Part shown: one piece after another, positions 20,278 to 33,445 of the stretch
Numbering within the stretch: position 1 is the stretch's first letter
Layout of the letters: each line of letters starts with the position of its first letter
Source of the DNA: Acheta domesticus
Taxonomy: Eukaryota > Arthropoda > Insecta > Orthoptera > Gryllidae
Direction of reading: 5' to 3'
NCBI GenBank assembly: GCA_031308135.1
Contig: JAHLJT010008446.1
Coordinates: forward strand, 168,474,206 to 168,538,205
DNA: 64,000 bases
The notes under the pieces: model-generated
What the model saw: the letters and a program-made list of their open reading frames with translations, nothing else
Databases searched by the model: none
Told to the model about the DNA's origin: nothing
Translations under genes and position numbers: made by a program

Positions 20278-22667
20278 TTGAAAGGGCGAAAAATCAATTT
20301 ATAGGAATTGCCACTGAGAATATTGAATCTAAAGTGGCACAAATTTAATTTATTTAATACTTTACGGTCGCCAGCCACAGAAGTGGCACATTTAACATTT
20401 ACTTTATTGATTACCTAGCCTCTCAACACTCGATGTGGAGCTAGAGGTGGGAATCTGACTCGTGCGCCGAGTGGAAGATTGCGGAGTCAACAAGAAACAT
20501 CCTTAGCAATGGAACTTTTCCTCAGACTTGAAGAGTCAAATATTACTCTGTTACAGGCACGTAAATACGGTCATGTACGAGAGGAGAGGATCCCTAATCA
20601 GGAGGAGATCACACATCAGAAATATGACTTCAACATAACAAATTACTTTATTGATTCAAAAAATGTCAAAGCATGTACACATATTAAAGTTAACACCTGT
20701 AAACGCGAAATACATATTCCAAATTTTACACTTTGAAACAATAATTGCTCACAGGAAACAAACATTTGAAAGCAATGATACAGAATTACAATAATCTTTA
20801 GAACAATCAGAAAAACAACAAAATTACAATGAAGTATAGGGTCGACGAATTCAAACTAACAATCTGGAAAAGAGATTTTTTTAAACAGAAACAACCATTG
20901 CTTAACGCAAGTCTTAACACAGCCCATTTTAGGGTAAAGACTTGCGCAGCAATGAAAAATTCAAATTTGTAAAGGTAGGCAACCTGCCAAGTACCTCCTT
21001 TGGGTGCATGTTTATGTTTGAACAAACATGAACAAATTGAGTTGTAAACTGCACAACCTTTACATAAATTTTTAAAAAACCCTCTTGGTGAAAAATCCTC
21101 AAAGTTTCAAACAACATTGGCAATCTCAACTTAAGAAACAATAAAGTTTCAAACAACATTAACGATGTCAGAAAAAAGCAATGACAATCTCAGAAAAAGC
21201 AATGCAAACATGTGTGTCTCTCTCTGATTAATGTTAACACATTTTTAACCTTGTTGGCAATGATATTTCAGTGTTACCTGTCTAAAATTGCCCCTTTGGC
21301 AATACTAAGCAATTGCCTTTCAGGCGTCGCTGCAGGAGACAATCCCCGCTCTTCCTGAGAAGACAGACTTCAACAATAACACGACAAACCTGAACCACGG
21401 CATAGGCTCAACGGACCCTTTGTCCGCCACGGAGCCCATTAAGGACAGATCTGCTTCACACGACCACCGCCGAACACGGTACGGGGCCGCACAGACTGCC
21501 ACTTGGTAATCTGCATCCAGTTGCAGATTCACATTACCTAGGAAGCCCCGCCTGACGCAACATGTACCAGGCCTACGGACGATCCGAATTGCGCCGACCG
21601 GCGACTTAACAAATTGCGTGTACAACGACACGACTTTCTTAAAAACATTCACCCGCAGGTGAGAGCGGCCAGGCTGTCAACGTACAGAAAAAATGATTAG
21701 ACAAAGGTAACCCTCATAAACAATTTCAAACATAAAATATCTCTGCCAACACATAAACATTCAAAAAAGTCCAACTTAGACACATTGAGAGAGAGAGCAC
21801 TGACAATTACATTAAAAACTAACGACCCGCAGGCCGGGCTAACTTGTCGTAGACAATTTAGAATTACAAAACCAACCCAACAGAGTTACATCTCACGCAC
21901 AAGTAGCAATGCGCGGGAGCGCTCGTCTCCTTTTTATACTGTTTTACATTATACCATTTTACCATTATACCTTAATTGGTGAGCTTCCGCGTGCACCAGA
22001 TCATGCAGCGTAGTTGAACCAGGACACAGAGAGTAGCCAATCAGAAATCTCACCAAGTGTTCGCTTGAGCGTTCCTTTCCTTTACGAAAAGCATACAGAT
22101 ATTGCAGGTGAGTTGACAGTCCCCGATTAGAGCTATCTAGGAGCGGTCAGTGGAACTATGGATGATATAAAATAATTTCTGGTTTTGGCATTTTACAAGT
22201 TCCAGAAGCTGTACCTTAAAAGTTTATAACCAAATCTTCAATTTACTTTATTAACTGAATATTTTGACACATAAAACAACCAGTTTGAAGGCTGTATTAC
22301 AAAGTTATAAGAAAATGAAAAGTTACTGAATTAAAAATTCTGTGCAATACTGAAAAATTCTCAGAAAAAATGCAAATATGTATACAATCTTAAAATTAAT
22401 ACATGGTTACAAGGTGTTTGTGTGACCACACAAGGTACAACAAACATGGATACCTTAGGTCTTATAGTATTTTTTACAATAAATGAATTTGAATCAAAAT
22501 AATAAATTATTCTAAGTACAGGTGTTTCTTGTATTTCAGGCTTCTCTTGATGTCTTGAAGCTTATAAAATAACATTGTTTAGCAAACAGAGGTCGACATG
22601 ATGGAAAACAATTAGAAACAGATGACTTGAGCTTCCTAAATGTGGTTTCTTGGCCTGAAATATGATA
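20278..22667. mobile_element. 2.39-kb insertion in LINE ORF1, possible solo LTR
   Basis: The insertion is bounded by GCAA at 20274-20277 and 22668-22671, a likely 4-bp target duplication: removing the insert and one GCAA restores the ORF1 codon order. No transposase, reverse transcriptase or terminal inverted repeat is seen. On the minus strand a good TATA box (21929-21938) lies inside, and AATAAA signals occur near 20650 and 20407, so a solo LTR in minus orientation is possible. The ends are TTGAAAGG and ATGATA, not TG..CA, which weakens that reading. A minus-strand frame at 21320-21652 (110 codons) matches nothing I know. Confidence 0.55.
21929..21938 (-). promoter_or_regulatory. TATA box-like promoter element
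   Basis: The minus strand reads TATAAAAAGG, followed about 25-35 bases later by a GC-rich stretch and a TGAGATG-type possible start. It lies inside the insertion at 20278-22667 and would direct transcription toward lower coordinates. Confidence 0.45.
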
Positions 22668-23319
22668 GCAACACACCACCGCACGGTGTCAATTATGAAG
22701 GCAAGAACCCACCCAACTACAACCAGTGTCGCACCTTTCTCCGGGAGAGAGATCCAAAGATAAGAGTGACCGAAAAGGTTTCTTTCCCGGAGGCGAAACG
22801 TAGATACCAAACCAGAAACTCAGTAGACTTGTCATCATCATAGTCCATTGTCCTAAAACCTAAGTCCCCGTGGGTAACAGAAAGTTGCCAAACTCGGTGT
22901 ATCCCAGCTGTAACAGCGTACTCAGTTAACTCAGCGTAACAGTTATCAGGTGTAGCTGATAGACTTCCCTGAAGATAGGGCGCATTTTCCAGGTGGAAAA
23001 GTGATCATACACACGAAGTTTAAAAAAAACTCCCAAAAACTCCACCAGCCATCGATGACTTCCACTAAGGCCCTCAAGGAAATCGACCCCAAGCAGACAT
23101 CGCCTCCGAACAAAAATACGTCATCAAAGTTCCGTCCTCCTCTTACTGCTTCCGAGACTCGCATCGGACGATCCTCCAACCCTGTAGATCTCGGTCACAT
23201 GTGGCCGACACAGGCGACCATATTCAGCAGCAGTCAGGATGACTGCTGTTGACGAGGAGCACTGCGAGAGTTACTCTTCAACCCTTTGGAAGGTGAGAAA
23301 GAAAAAAAAGCAACCAAAG

Positions 23320-26280
23320 AAAGAATTCCAAGTAATGGCTCTCTCTAGGATCTTAAACGGCTTTCGCACTCAGAAGAATAAAGATTAATAATTTATCGCC
23401 ATTGACCATCCATAGTCTGCCTTCAGGAAACTCATCTTCCTCATCATCAGCAGTGTCTTGGCGGTTTTAGCACCTATCGGTTTAATCATGATGACGGACT
23501 TCATGCTCACGGCGGTGTCGCGGGGCTTATCCGTGACTCCCTGTTCTCTGAGGAATATAACGTTCGAACCGACCTTCAAACCGTATGCGTTCGGGTACAC
23601 CTATCGTCCTTTTCGTTACCAGTGTGCAATATATACATTCCTCCTGGCCAATTCGTGTCACAAGAGAAACTTGAAGATGTTTTCTCAGTTGCCCACCCCT
23701 TTTCTCATTAGGGGGGACTTTAATGCCCACAATCCCCTCTGGGGTGGCACGAGGACCTGCCCGAGAGGTTCTGTTCTCGAAAATATTATTGACCAACAGA
23801 ACTTAATTCTTCTGAATGCTGGGAATCAGACATTTTGGCTTCAAAACTTTCTCGTCAGTCGTTTTGGCACTCTGCAGCCCATCCCTATCCACCAACTTAG
23901 AGTGGACTGTTCTCGATGACTTTCATGGGAGTTGCCATTTCCCTACTCTGGTACACTTGATATACCGAATTTAGACGTTATCCACTCAACTCATTTCGCT
24001 GGCTAATCTATCAAGCTGACTGGGATATATTCAGAGAGAAAAGTATTTTTTCGAATAATACTTTTCGATCGATTTTCTATAATAATAGATCGTTCGATTC
24101 GACAGATACTTTTTCGAATAATATCGATGCCTTGGTGGGCCAAATCACCGACGCCCTTCGCGCAGCCATTTCAGTCCCAACACCTACGTATCGGCCACGA
24201 CGCGTCCCTGCGCTTGGTGGAATGCTGACTGTGCCGAAATGTCGACTGTGATTATGTAAAAAGAACCAACAGATCGGAGGATGATTTTCCCCTCCATCTG
24301 TCCCAGGACGCCTGATCAGTGGAACTCGCATTACTTCTCCAGAAGTAGTTGAATTGGCCTGTCATTATGAAAATATCTCCAGTTCTTTACACTACTCCCT
24401 TAGCTTCGTGAAAACGAAGAGTAGAATGGAGAAATGCAGATTGGACTTTTGAACTTGCCTAAAGGAAGATTATAACGTCCCTTTCTTCATGGATGAATTT
24501 TCGTCTGCCCTCGCCCGTGCGAAAGATTCTGCTCCAGGACTAGACGAGATACACAACCAAATGTAGAAACACCTACCGGAAAAAGAACCTATTTTTCTCC
24601 TCCGTATCTTCAACAATTTGGATGGAACATACCTTTCCTAGGACCTGGCGCGAAGCTTTTATTATTCCAATTGACAATTTTATTATTCATATTCTTCGAC
24701 ATAGAGAAAGCATATGATACTACCTGGAGGTACGGCATTCTTCGCACCATACATTCATTTCTTACTCCTCCAAGAATATGCAAGTGATAGAGGGACAGTT
24801 ACTTGTCAACAAATTGCAGGAATGAAGCGATTGAACAGGTTTCATGTTCTTCGCCTCAGAAGCCAACTGTATGCACTTCTACAGGATTCATCATTTCCAT
24901 AACCACCCCGATGTTTTTCTTGGGAGCCATCTTCTTCGTTTTGTGGAGTCTACAACTTTCCTTGGGCTTACTTTCGATAAGAGCATAACTTGGCGATATC
25001 ACATCCGTAAACTGAAAAGCCGATGTATGTCACATCTGAACCTCCTCCGCACCCTAACTCGCAGCTCTTGGGGAGTAGACCGTGTGTGTCTCTTGTGTAG
25101 AACTCTCATCCGCTCTATTTTGGATTATGGATGCGTTGTATATGATTCAGCGTCTCCATCAACCCTCCGGCCACTAAATACCATCACAATGCCGGGAAAA
25201 GAATTAGTGCAGGCGCCTACCGCACGAGTCACATCGAATTGCTCTTGGCCGAAGCTGGAGAACCATCTCTGAGACGATGGCGAAATATTTTGATAGCGTC
25301 TTCTGGTGCTAAAGTGTCAGGACTCTTTAATCATCCTTGTCGAAGAATCACCCATCCAAATTATTAGTCCTCGTATATTCTTCGAAAATCGTTATCCCAG
25401 ACCCTAGGTATTAGATTGCGAAATCTTCTGCGGGGACTAAATGTCGATCTTCCCACTCCTGTGAAACCTTCAAGTAACCGGATTCCCCTTTGGAAACTTC
25501 TTCCCTATATTTAGCTCAGGCTCTCCAATCTTTCCAAACAAACTACTAGTCCGCTGGTTTACCAGCGTTTTCAGGGTCTGTGGGAAGCCTATACGGATCA
25601 TTTATTCTTGCACACGGATCATGCAGGGACGCGGTGGCATGTGTTTATTGAATCAGGGCCCCCAAATCATATCGGTTACCAGTACTGTATTTTCACTGGC
25701 GAAATTTTTGCAAATCTTGAATCCCTAAAATACTTCGAGTCAGCGACCTTGCGGCGAGTAGTTCTCTGTTCTGATTCTCTCAGCTCTCTTCAAGCTTTCT
25801 CCTGTCCTTCGTCAGACTACTTGACGATATCAGTTCAAAGCCTGATTCATCGTCTTCTGTCCCGCCACTATGACCTGGTACTTTATTGAGTTCCAGGCCA
25901 TGTGTGGTATCGCACGGAATGAACTGACCGACGAGGCGGCGAAATCAGCGACTCGTAAGACTCGTATCGACATTCCTTCTATACTATTGTTCGATGTTAA
26001 GGCTTTCTTCAAACAATCCGTGTTTCGAGCGTGGCAAACAGAGTGGCACAATACCACTTTTAAACTAAGTGTGATACAGAATTCTGTTAATCCCTGGCGT
26101 TCGTCATCCCGCTCCTCTAGGCATAAGGAAGTCATTTTAACCCATTTTCGTATCGGACACTGCTACTTCTCTCACGAGTTCCTTCTTCGAGGTGAAACTC
26201 TTCCCAGCTGTGACTCATGAAGGACGGTTCTTTCTGTATAACACGTCCTCCTGCACTGCACGAAATTTGTTGGCAACGGG
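23320..26280 (+). pseudogene. I-like LINE ORF2 (endonuclease, reverse transcriptase, RNase H)
   Basis: Domain order in broken frames: endonuclease (FLIRGDFNAHNPLWGG at about 23700, NIIDQQNLILLNAGN at 23788), a linker with DSAPGLDEI (about 24530), a reverse transcriptase part with DIEKAYDTTWR (about 24699), then FLGLTFDKSITWRYHIRKL (about 24955) and LCRTLIRSILDYGCVVYDSA, then RNase H-like LHTDHAGTRW (about 25605) with LCSDSLSSLQAF (about 25770) and GIARNELTDEAAK. The YADD block appears deleted between about 24730 and 24900. The RNase H places it in the I/LOA/R1-type LINEs rather than Jockey proper. Numerous stops show that it is dead. Confidence 0.88.
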
Positions 26281-27588
26281 TGACTATGTTGAAAAGTTCT
26301 AGTAAACATTGTCTATTTTTCCTGTATTAAATTATAAAAATTGATTGCAGATACTTATTGACTTACCCACGTAATAAAATAGTATAAATGACGTAACCAA
26401 TCAGTTACTCTCAAATGGTGCAACTGGGCCAATTTTGTAGGTTTTTATACAATACCTCTTTTAATTATTCATCTACGAACTTAGGTATTTTACTCAACAT
26501 GGTGTAAATATTTAACCCTTTAATGCCCCCTTGCTACATATTTGTGACCATTTTTCTGGTCAACTCATACTTGAACCTTATGCACTAATTTGCAAATTGT
26601 ATTTGTACAATACACGAAGACGTTCTAAATGAAACCTACTAGTTTGTTGTTGTTGGTGGTGGTGGTTGTTGTTGTTGTTGTTTTTTGTTTTTTTTCATTC
26701 CCGATTCCTAGATGTCGATTTAACCGAGATCGCATAGTACACTCCTGTTTATGCGTATTCATGACGTGCGTCTGTTGGAATCATCATCAAAAACTGTGTT
26801 GGGGTGCTATATGCGTGTGGTTAAGTCGGAGGGAGAGGTCGGTGTAAATCATAGAAAAAATATTGCTCAACCACCGTTTGGCGCTTTGGTAGTATAATTT
26901 AACAAGGTAACAATGGTTTGGCACAGAAAGTTGCAATTTCTTTCTGCCAGAGAACTCCAAGAAAATGCGCTGGAACGCGACGACATCGGGTGAGCCCTAT
27001 GCACATAACTTTATCGTGAGGATTGAAGGCATTGAATTACCTTGCAGATAAAGCTTCTTGTAGCAGCTTTTGTAACTACATACATATTACAATACTTCAC
27101 GCTTTGTTCGTGTTTTGTGTATGTTTTCATGTAAGAGATAGTGAATTTGCCCTGTGTAGTTCGGATTTGGATGCCTTTGCCTTCCAGTAAGTGTATTTCG
27201 GGGGTTTTAGAAACTTTTCATTGAAACATTTCCGTTTAATGGGACTTATTTAATAGATACTATACACCTTTCCAGTTCCAACAGTGTCCATAGTGGAAGA
27301 ATGTGATCAGTACTAATATCAAAGTCTCTTAAAACACTTGTATTTTTAAATAATGATACCAATTATTAATTTTGTGAGAAGAAATCAATTATTTGTTTTA
27401 AAATCTTAAATGCTGTAATATATATGTTCAGTATTTTTATACACATACTGCCAACAATTATTGTGACATTCCTAACTAGCCAAAGTTAATAGTTGAAATG
27501 ATTTGAAACAAAATTCATATTTGTAGATAACCTTTAATCCTTTTTGTTCATTCCTGAAAATATCTGTGCATTTGCATTTGTTTACTAG
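26281..27588. other. SARA intron 1 end; GTT-rich simple repeat
   Basis: Intronic DNA. A (GTT/GGT)n stretch lies at about 26641-26690. Nothing else was recognised before exon B, whose acceptor follows TTTGCATTTGTTTACTAG. Confidence 0.5.
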
Positions 27589-27751
27589 TGGATTGCTGTG
27601 TGAATCGTGTATGTTGGTGCTTTCGACTGAAGGAATGAGCTGTGTGAGCCAAGATGAAATAGTTATTATTTTGGAGTGTTTACCAGAAGACAATTCTGTA
27701 CCTACAGATATTTTTCATTTTCTTAATTCTTTGTACCATGATGCAACAAAG
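27589..27751 (+). CDS. Sara: SARA exon B
   Basis: The acceptor is ttgtttactag|TG and the donor CAAAG|GTAAGTG. The exon begins with the last two bases of a leucine codon (phase fits exon A), reads DCCVNRVCWCF, then after a shift TEGMSCVSQDEIVIILECLP and DIFHFLNSLYHDATK. The GMxxVxQDEIVIxLxCLP block followed by PxDIFxxxxxLYxDAxK is a hallmark of the SARA/endofin C-terminal domain. One T appears to be missing in the TTT run at 27621-27623; restoring it joins the two frames. The exon then ends in phase 0. The 9.3-kb intron before it holds a mariner remnant and an I-like LINE, the latter in sense orientation. Confidence 0.9.
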
Positions 27752-28746
27752 GTAAGTGTTTTAAAATAATCAGTAAGCATGTAATTTTTGTCCTGCAAAT
27801 TTGAATTGTTTACAGAACACTTCGAAAATTCAATCTTATTCATGTCAGAAGGCTCCATCTAGTTCGTAGTAATGGAAGACATTGCTTGTGGTTTCTGGCT
27901 TTATATCTGTTGAAAAGTTTAAAAAATATGGTCAGTTTTGCAACAAACTCACAGTTTGATAATTTTGAGGGAAATCACATTCTTCTGACAATACAGAAAT
28001 TTATTACACATTTAGCTGTGTGCATGGATTCAACATTACCATTCACCCGCACATCAAATTTTCACTTTACGTTCAATCACTCCTGAACTTTCCTTCCATT
28101 TTTAATACCTTCTCTCTCTCGTTAAATATTTTATCAATTAGGAAATATTTGCACAAAACTGAACAACATGTAATCAATTTACGAATTACCAGTCTTTCTT
28201 GTCATCATGTAACAAGTCCGGCACCTCCAGCTTAATTATCAATATTCCGGAAGTTGCTGAGTAATGTCTTGCATAAGGGGCGAGTATGTGATTAATAAGA
28301 AGAAACATCTCCTTTTAAGAGGAAATCTCGTACTATATTCAGATTTAAATTAGTGGCCATTGAAGGTCACGAGCTGGACGGAAGAAGGGATACTGTCATC
28401 CAATCCGAAGCTTCGTTGCGACTCAAAGGGGGTAGCGGAATAAGAGAGGCAAAACAGACCCCAGGAATTAACATTTTTTATGTAGCAATTCATAATTGAA
28501 GTGAAAAAAACAACAATTTTTTCGTCATATCAATCTACTCGGAATACTTCGTACAAATAAAAAAAAAAAGTTTTGTTTTACCTTCTCATATAAGTTTTAT
28601 TTTTAACCACATTACGCGTATGACAATTGACTAATTATTCTTGCTATTTTTTATAGATAAGATGTTTCGAGAAACTTTTTAGGAATTATCAGATTTTGAC
28701 CCTTACATTCAACAAAAAAAAGGAAAAATAGAAAAAAAACCTTTAC
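27752..28746. other. SARA intron 2, no recognised element
   Basis: AT-rich intron without a supportable repeat or gene until the composite repeat begins at 28747. Confidence 0.45.
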
Positions 28747-28901
<155 letters not shown>

Positions 28902-29990
28902 TTATGTAATGCTGCGCGAAAAAACAGGAAATTTTCGGCAGAAAATAATTCATTGCTGGGCCCTGACAAGGAAAAAATTGGATAAAACCAGTTGCTAAAT
29001 TAAGAACAATCCCCTACCACGTAGTGTAGCCAGAATCTATTATTTATTATTATTTATTTAGTCAATTTGTAAATTCTTGATACCGAAATACCAATTGAAA
29101 GGAAAACGTCCGTCTGTACATCACTAGCGCCTAAACTACTAGTAGTATTTTTTCCAAATTGAAGAAACCCACGCCCGTCTGGCTCTAGTCGAAGCTTTGA
29201 GGTTTTGAAAAACATTCATTAATTTTTGGGGTACTTTACGTGAAGCCCCCCGGATATTTTCAAAATTTTCTCAAAAAAGGCAGCGAATTTTGATTAAATT
29301 TCTTGTAAGAATAGACTAAAATACACTTATTTAAGGTGGAATATGTCCAATTTTCACGGTTAACTGTGCATTTTCGAAAATTGCAAAAGTTTGAATTTTT
29401 TTTCGGCGTCTTCCCACAACTACAAAATTGAAGATAGAGATTTTTCCTTTAAATACAATTTGTTCTTCATAGTGAGTTCTTTCTTTAAGGTCATGTACTT
29501 TTTTTGCAACGTTTAGTAGTTTTCGCGCAATATTGCGTGCAACATGTGCAATTTAAAAAATTTTCAAGAACAAGATTTTCTCAAAAACTGCTCCAAATTT
29601 TTCTGTAAACTTTTGGTAGAGATCATGCCTAATGTATTCTGTGAGATGACTAAATGTCATGTTGCTCTGTTCCTTTGTTTTTCAAAAATTACACAATTGA
29701 TTTTTTTAAACTTGTATATCACGTTAATATTTACATTTGCAGTGATTTGTTCACATTATATTTACGAGTACATGTGCTTTAAATAAGGTCATTCAATGTT
29801 TCTCGAGAACTCAACCATTTTATATGAAATCTAGCTCAAAATGTTGCATTTTCAGAAACAAAGGCCATTTTCTCAAAAATGGTTCCAAATTTTTCCTTCA
29901 AGCTTTTCGAACGGATAGCGGTAATTACTCTCTTTAATATGATGTAAAGTTTAATTTGGGGTATTTTTTGTTTTTTTTTCAATATATTGA
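28902..29990 (+). repeat. Composite repeat copy 4
   Basis: Blocks seen: 'ttttcggcagaaaataa', 'aggaaaaaattggataaa', 'ggggtactttacgtgaag', 'tttcgaaaattgcaaaagt', 'aactacaaaattgaagatag', 'tagttttcgcgcaatattgc' and 'ctcaaaaactgctccaa'. The last third repeats some blocks a second time (about 29770-29960), so the copy is partly duplicated or joined to another. Confidence 0.7.
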
Positions 29991-30995
29991 ATTCAAAATT
30001 TTAATCTACGAAAAACGGAGTATACAAATCTTTGAAGTTTGAGTTTAAGTGGAAAATGTAAGTAATGAGTACAAAATATAAATTAGATAGTAGAGAACTT
30101 ACTAAATCTATTTTAAGCAAACACGTATCTTGTAAAAATATGAGATTTTTTATATAAAACGTTTTTTAAACGTATTTTGGTATCATAATACATAACGGAA
30201 AAAGTTCCCATTCTGAGAGGGATCATCCTCACTGTAAGGAGAGGGAGAGAGTGGCAAGTCTGGGCAGAAAGGGAGTCAAGCGACTTGAAAAAATGTTATT
30301 ATTTTGAATATTAAGAATGAAGCCAGTAAAAACGAGAGATGGAGGGGGAAAGAAAAGATCTGTGCAAAAGTACAATAATAAAATTGTAAACCAAAAAAGA
30401 AAACAAGCCTTAATTGTTTGTGGTTTCGGCCGAGATCTTATAGTAATTCATATTAGGCATATGAAATAGGTAATCAGACCACAATGAGAAAGATTTATTG
30501 TGGTCTGAATACCTCTTTCGTACGCCCAAAACTAAATTGTATAAATTTTATTTTATTTCAGAAAGAACATTGTCGTACATGTTAGTAAAAAGATTAGATT
30601 CTAATGTGGAATTAATGGTCTCATGTGTTTTTTTATGCAAAATTTCAGAGATTAGCCTGGAATATTTTTTAGGTTCGTTATCCAAAATGGCAGGGCTGTC
30701 AAAATTAAAGGAATGGGCAAAATCAAGGCGTTATCGAGAAATATAATTCAATGTTGTGCCAGCCTCCTTGATGTTAATGTTCTTTAATCCTTTGCTTGAG
30801 AGCACTTTTTGTTTCATACATCAGACAGAACAATCACTCTTTTTAGGCAATAGACATTTTGTTTATCAATTAAAGGGATTTCGTCTTTGACATTTTTAAT
30901 GAGATTTTGTTTCAGAGTCAACTTATTCCTAATTTTGATGTCAAATTGCCAGAAACACTTTTGCGAACGTAATAATTAATTTTAGAGACACATGA
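29991..30995. other. SARA intron 2, no recognised element
   Basis: AT-rich intron. An 82-codon plus-strand frame (30498-30746) has no family motif and no clear splice context. Confidence 0.35.
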
Positions 30996-31039
30996 GTTGA
31001 GTGAGATTATTTATATATATAGACACACACACGCGTGTA

Positions 31040-31200
31040 TACACATAAGAGGTAAACTCAGTCATCGGCACCATTTTGAATCTTAATCGTTAAATAACTC
31101 CTAAACAAAGTGTTATAAGGCCTTAAAAACTAAAATTTTGAGGCAGGAGGCCTCAAAGAAATGTTTCTCACATTGTAATCTATAGGATGAACTCTTCTTG
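31040..31200 (+). repeat. Helentron-like fragment
   Basis: The stretch with 'cgttaaataactcctaaac', 'ccttaaaaactaaaatttt' and 'ggaggcctcaaagaaat' closely matches 34980-35090, which lies inside a Helentron-like insertion. Only the middle part of the element is present. Confidence 0.6.
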
Positions 31201-32733
31201 AACATATCAGAATGTCTTTTAAGAACTTTTTGGGTTAATTTAAATAGAAAAGTATACATTTATCACACTCTGTGTAAACGAAATTTTGGTTAAAAAATAG
31301 TTTAAAGAATCAACAGTCGACTGTCTTAAAATTTTGTATCAGTATCTTGATCTCCATACAATGAGGTCTCAAAATCTTTGATGGGGGAAATAACAAATGT
31401 AGGTCTATCAGAATTTGTAATGGCGAAGTTGAAATTTTTTCCTAAAGATATAGTGTTAATAACAGTCTTTGGAATATCTTGGTTAGTCAAATTCCAAAAA
31501 AAAAACGTTTTGCTACAATTATCAATATCAAAAAAACACAAATTGACTAGAACCTTGTGTAGCATGTAACTTGGCAAGTGTTTGCTGTTTGTCAGAAATA
31601 TTTTTCCAAAAACATATTATTATTATTATTATTATAAAAATATTGTATATAAATATATTATGTATAATTATTACTTATAATTTTTTATAATTATTATTTT
31701 TATTGAGTATTTCATAAGACAATCACTTTGATTTTAAGATTTATCTGTGTTTAAATATAATTTACTCTTTCTACAACTTATCTGACACCGCTCGCTCACA
31801 ACTATTTTTTAATAGTTTTAATTTTTTAAAGGAAATAACCAATTAGTAGTCAACGGTTTCCATGATATTTTTAAAAATGATAAAAATTCAAGAAATTGTG
31901 TGTATTCGAATTGGTATTGGTTACTCCAAGGCAGTTGCATTAATACAATAATACTTACACTCCTCTGCATATGAAATACGCTATGGATAGATGGCCGGTA
32001 GTTAATAAGAAACTGCCAACAAAACCCTGCTGGATAGGGAATTTCTCTTTAATTCTGTATCTAACAGATTTATTTGAATAAAAAAATTCACAGACCAAGA
32101 CATACAAACAAATTAGATTATAATCATGCTTTACTCGAAAATGATGAGTCTCAGGCTTTTAAAATAAAGTTTTCATGTCCCCAATGGGACAAAAGATTTG
32201 TTAGAATAGATGGGATAATTTGGGCAGGCGGTCCCTTTTTTCTTTAGCAGTATTCTACAAAATGATACCATTTTGAAACTTTTATTACATTTTTTTGAGT
32301 TTTGAGCACGGGTTGTCAGAAACTTCCAGAAACCCAAAATATGTGTAATATTAAATTGATCGAAAAAGACTGAAATAATATCTCACGATAAAATAAAGGG
32401 ACTATTCGAGTTTTGATTCAGATTAATCACGATGCTTAGCTATGTTAGAATATTTACTTTCAGTACCTGGTTTACAATACTGTAAGGCACAGTTCAGGGG
32501 GTGGTCTTTCAAAGTAGATTTCCACTATCAAGTTTTTTCACTTTTTAAACTATTTTGTAGGAAGTGCGGAGTTTTCGCATGGGTCCAATTAGTAATTGAA
32601 TATGATAGTATTATAATAATATGATAGTTAATAAATATAAAAATCTGACTGCAATTATGTTGTTTGGAGTGTGTTATAAAACAGTTGATTCCTTTGCAGA
32701 TATGAAATTAAGTAATTTCCTCTTATTTTTCAG
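31201..32733. other. SARA intron 2 end
   Basis: AT-rich intron with (TTA)n at about 31616-31635. No gene or element was recognised. It ends in the pyrimidine-rich acceptor of exon C. Confidence 0.45.
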
Positions 32734-32892
32734 GTATTCTTATTTCTGAAATGGGTCATACTATTTCAAAAATTCTTTGTTTTTGGGATCTTCTGATCAT
32801 GGGGGATTTTTGTACATACGCCCCTCGTTCCAGTGTTTGCATAAAATTATTTTACCATCTGCCCCATATCTGGTTGGCATCCTGATTCATAG
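32734..32892 (+). CDS. Sara: SARA exon C
   Basis: The acceptor is cttatttttcag|GT and the donor TTCATAG|GTAAG. The reading starts [10 protein letters not shown], then shifts and continues [20 protein letters not shown] and [15 protein letters not shown]. The LGSxDHGGFLxIRPxFQ motif followed by LPxxPYLxGxLIxR is very conserved in this family. One T is missing in the run at 32764-32766. The phase from exon B (0) also requires one further G at the exon B/C junction, either lost at the donor or the acceptor. The exon ends with two bases of an arginine codon, completed by the first base of exon D. It lies in a 26-kb stretch otherwise made of intron and repeats. Confidence 0.9.
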
Positions 32893-33443
32893 GTAAGAAT
32901 ATGAAATTTCATAAATTGTATGACATCGAAGGTGTACTACATTGCTAATTTATATTATTGTGAATGATAACTGAAAAATTTTATTACATTTAATTATATT
33001 TATTATTTTGATACGGAATTGTAATTGTATGTGTGTTAGTATTAGTTGGAGTGAAAATTGATCCAGTTTAAAAAAACTGGGGTGTAATACTTGGTATACT
33101 GTTGTGCTACCTTTTAGGGCTCACTGTCCTCTGTACACTGTAGTTATTGTAGTAGTTTGTAGTACCTTGCGTTATTACTTTGAGTATTTAAAAGTAAGTG
33201 TAATTTTTAAGAAAAATATGGTAATCACAAGTGAAGGCGTGAACGCAACATAAGGATGGATTGTTTTATAATAATTAATTAATGAAAAATATAAAATTTG
33301 TTTTTAAATACTGATATTACATAATATAATTTTTAAATTTGTAAAACTGTTATTTACTTATTTCTTATCAATATGTAATTATAGAATTACATGATCTAGG
33401 GCAAAAACTAATATTAGGAGTTGTGTGTAATGAAAGAAGTGTT
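32893..33443. other. SARA intron 3 start, no recognised element
   Basis: AT-rich sequence following the exon C donor. No supportable feature. Confidence 0.4.
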
Positions 33444-33445
33444 AT

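Larger units (their letters stand above)
19602..23270 (+). pseudogene. I-like LINE ORF1 (nucleic-acid-binding protein), split by insertion
   Basis: It begins MDNKPFPLTSSARKRR at 19602 and, across frameshifts, shows RPIEEACGKL, IAGVQVVVTVHPTLNQC, IPTSTLILAFDRPSP and the CCHC knuckle start RCFKCQRFWHTQQRC, then CGKCGSVHDPQPC (about 20160-20272). The frame breaks at 20277 and resumes at 22668 with TPPHGVNYEGKNPP, CRTFLRERDPKIRV and KVSFPEAKRRYQTR, the expected C-terminal continuation. Known ORF1 proteins of Jockey/I-type LINEs coat the RNA. A 2.39-kb insertion separates the halves. Confidence 0.88.

Noticed and set aside
32442..32624. Upstream exon of SARA before exon C
   Set aside because: The frame does not contain the conserved family sequence, and exon B already joins exon C without a gap.
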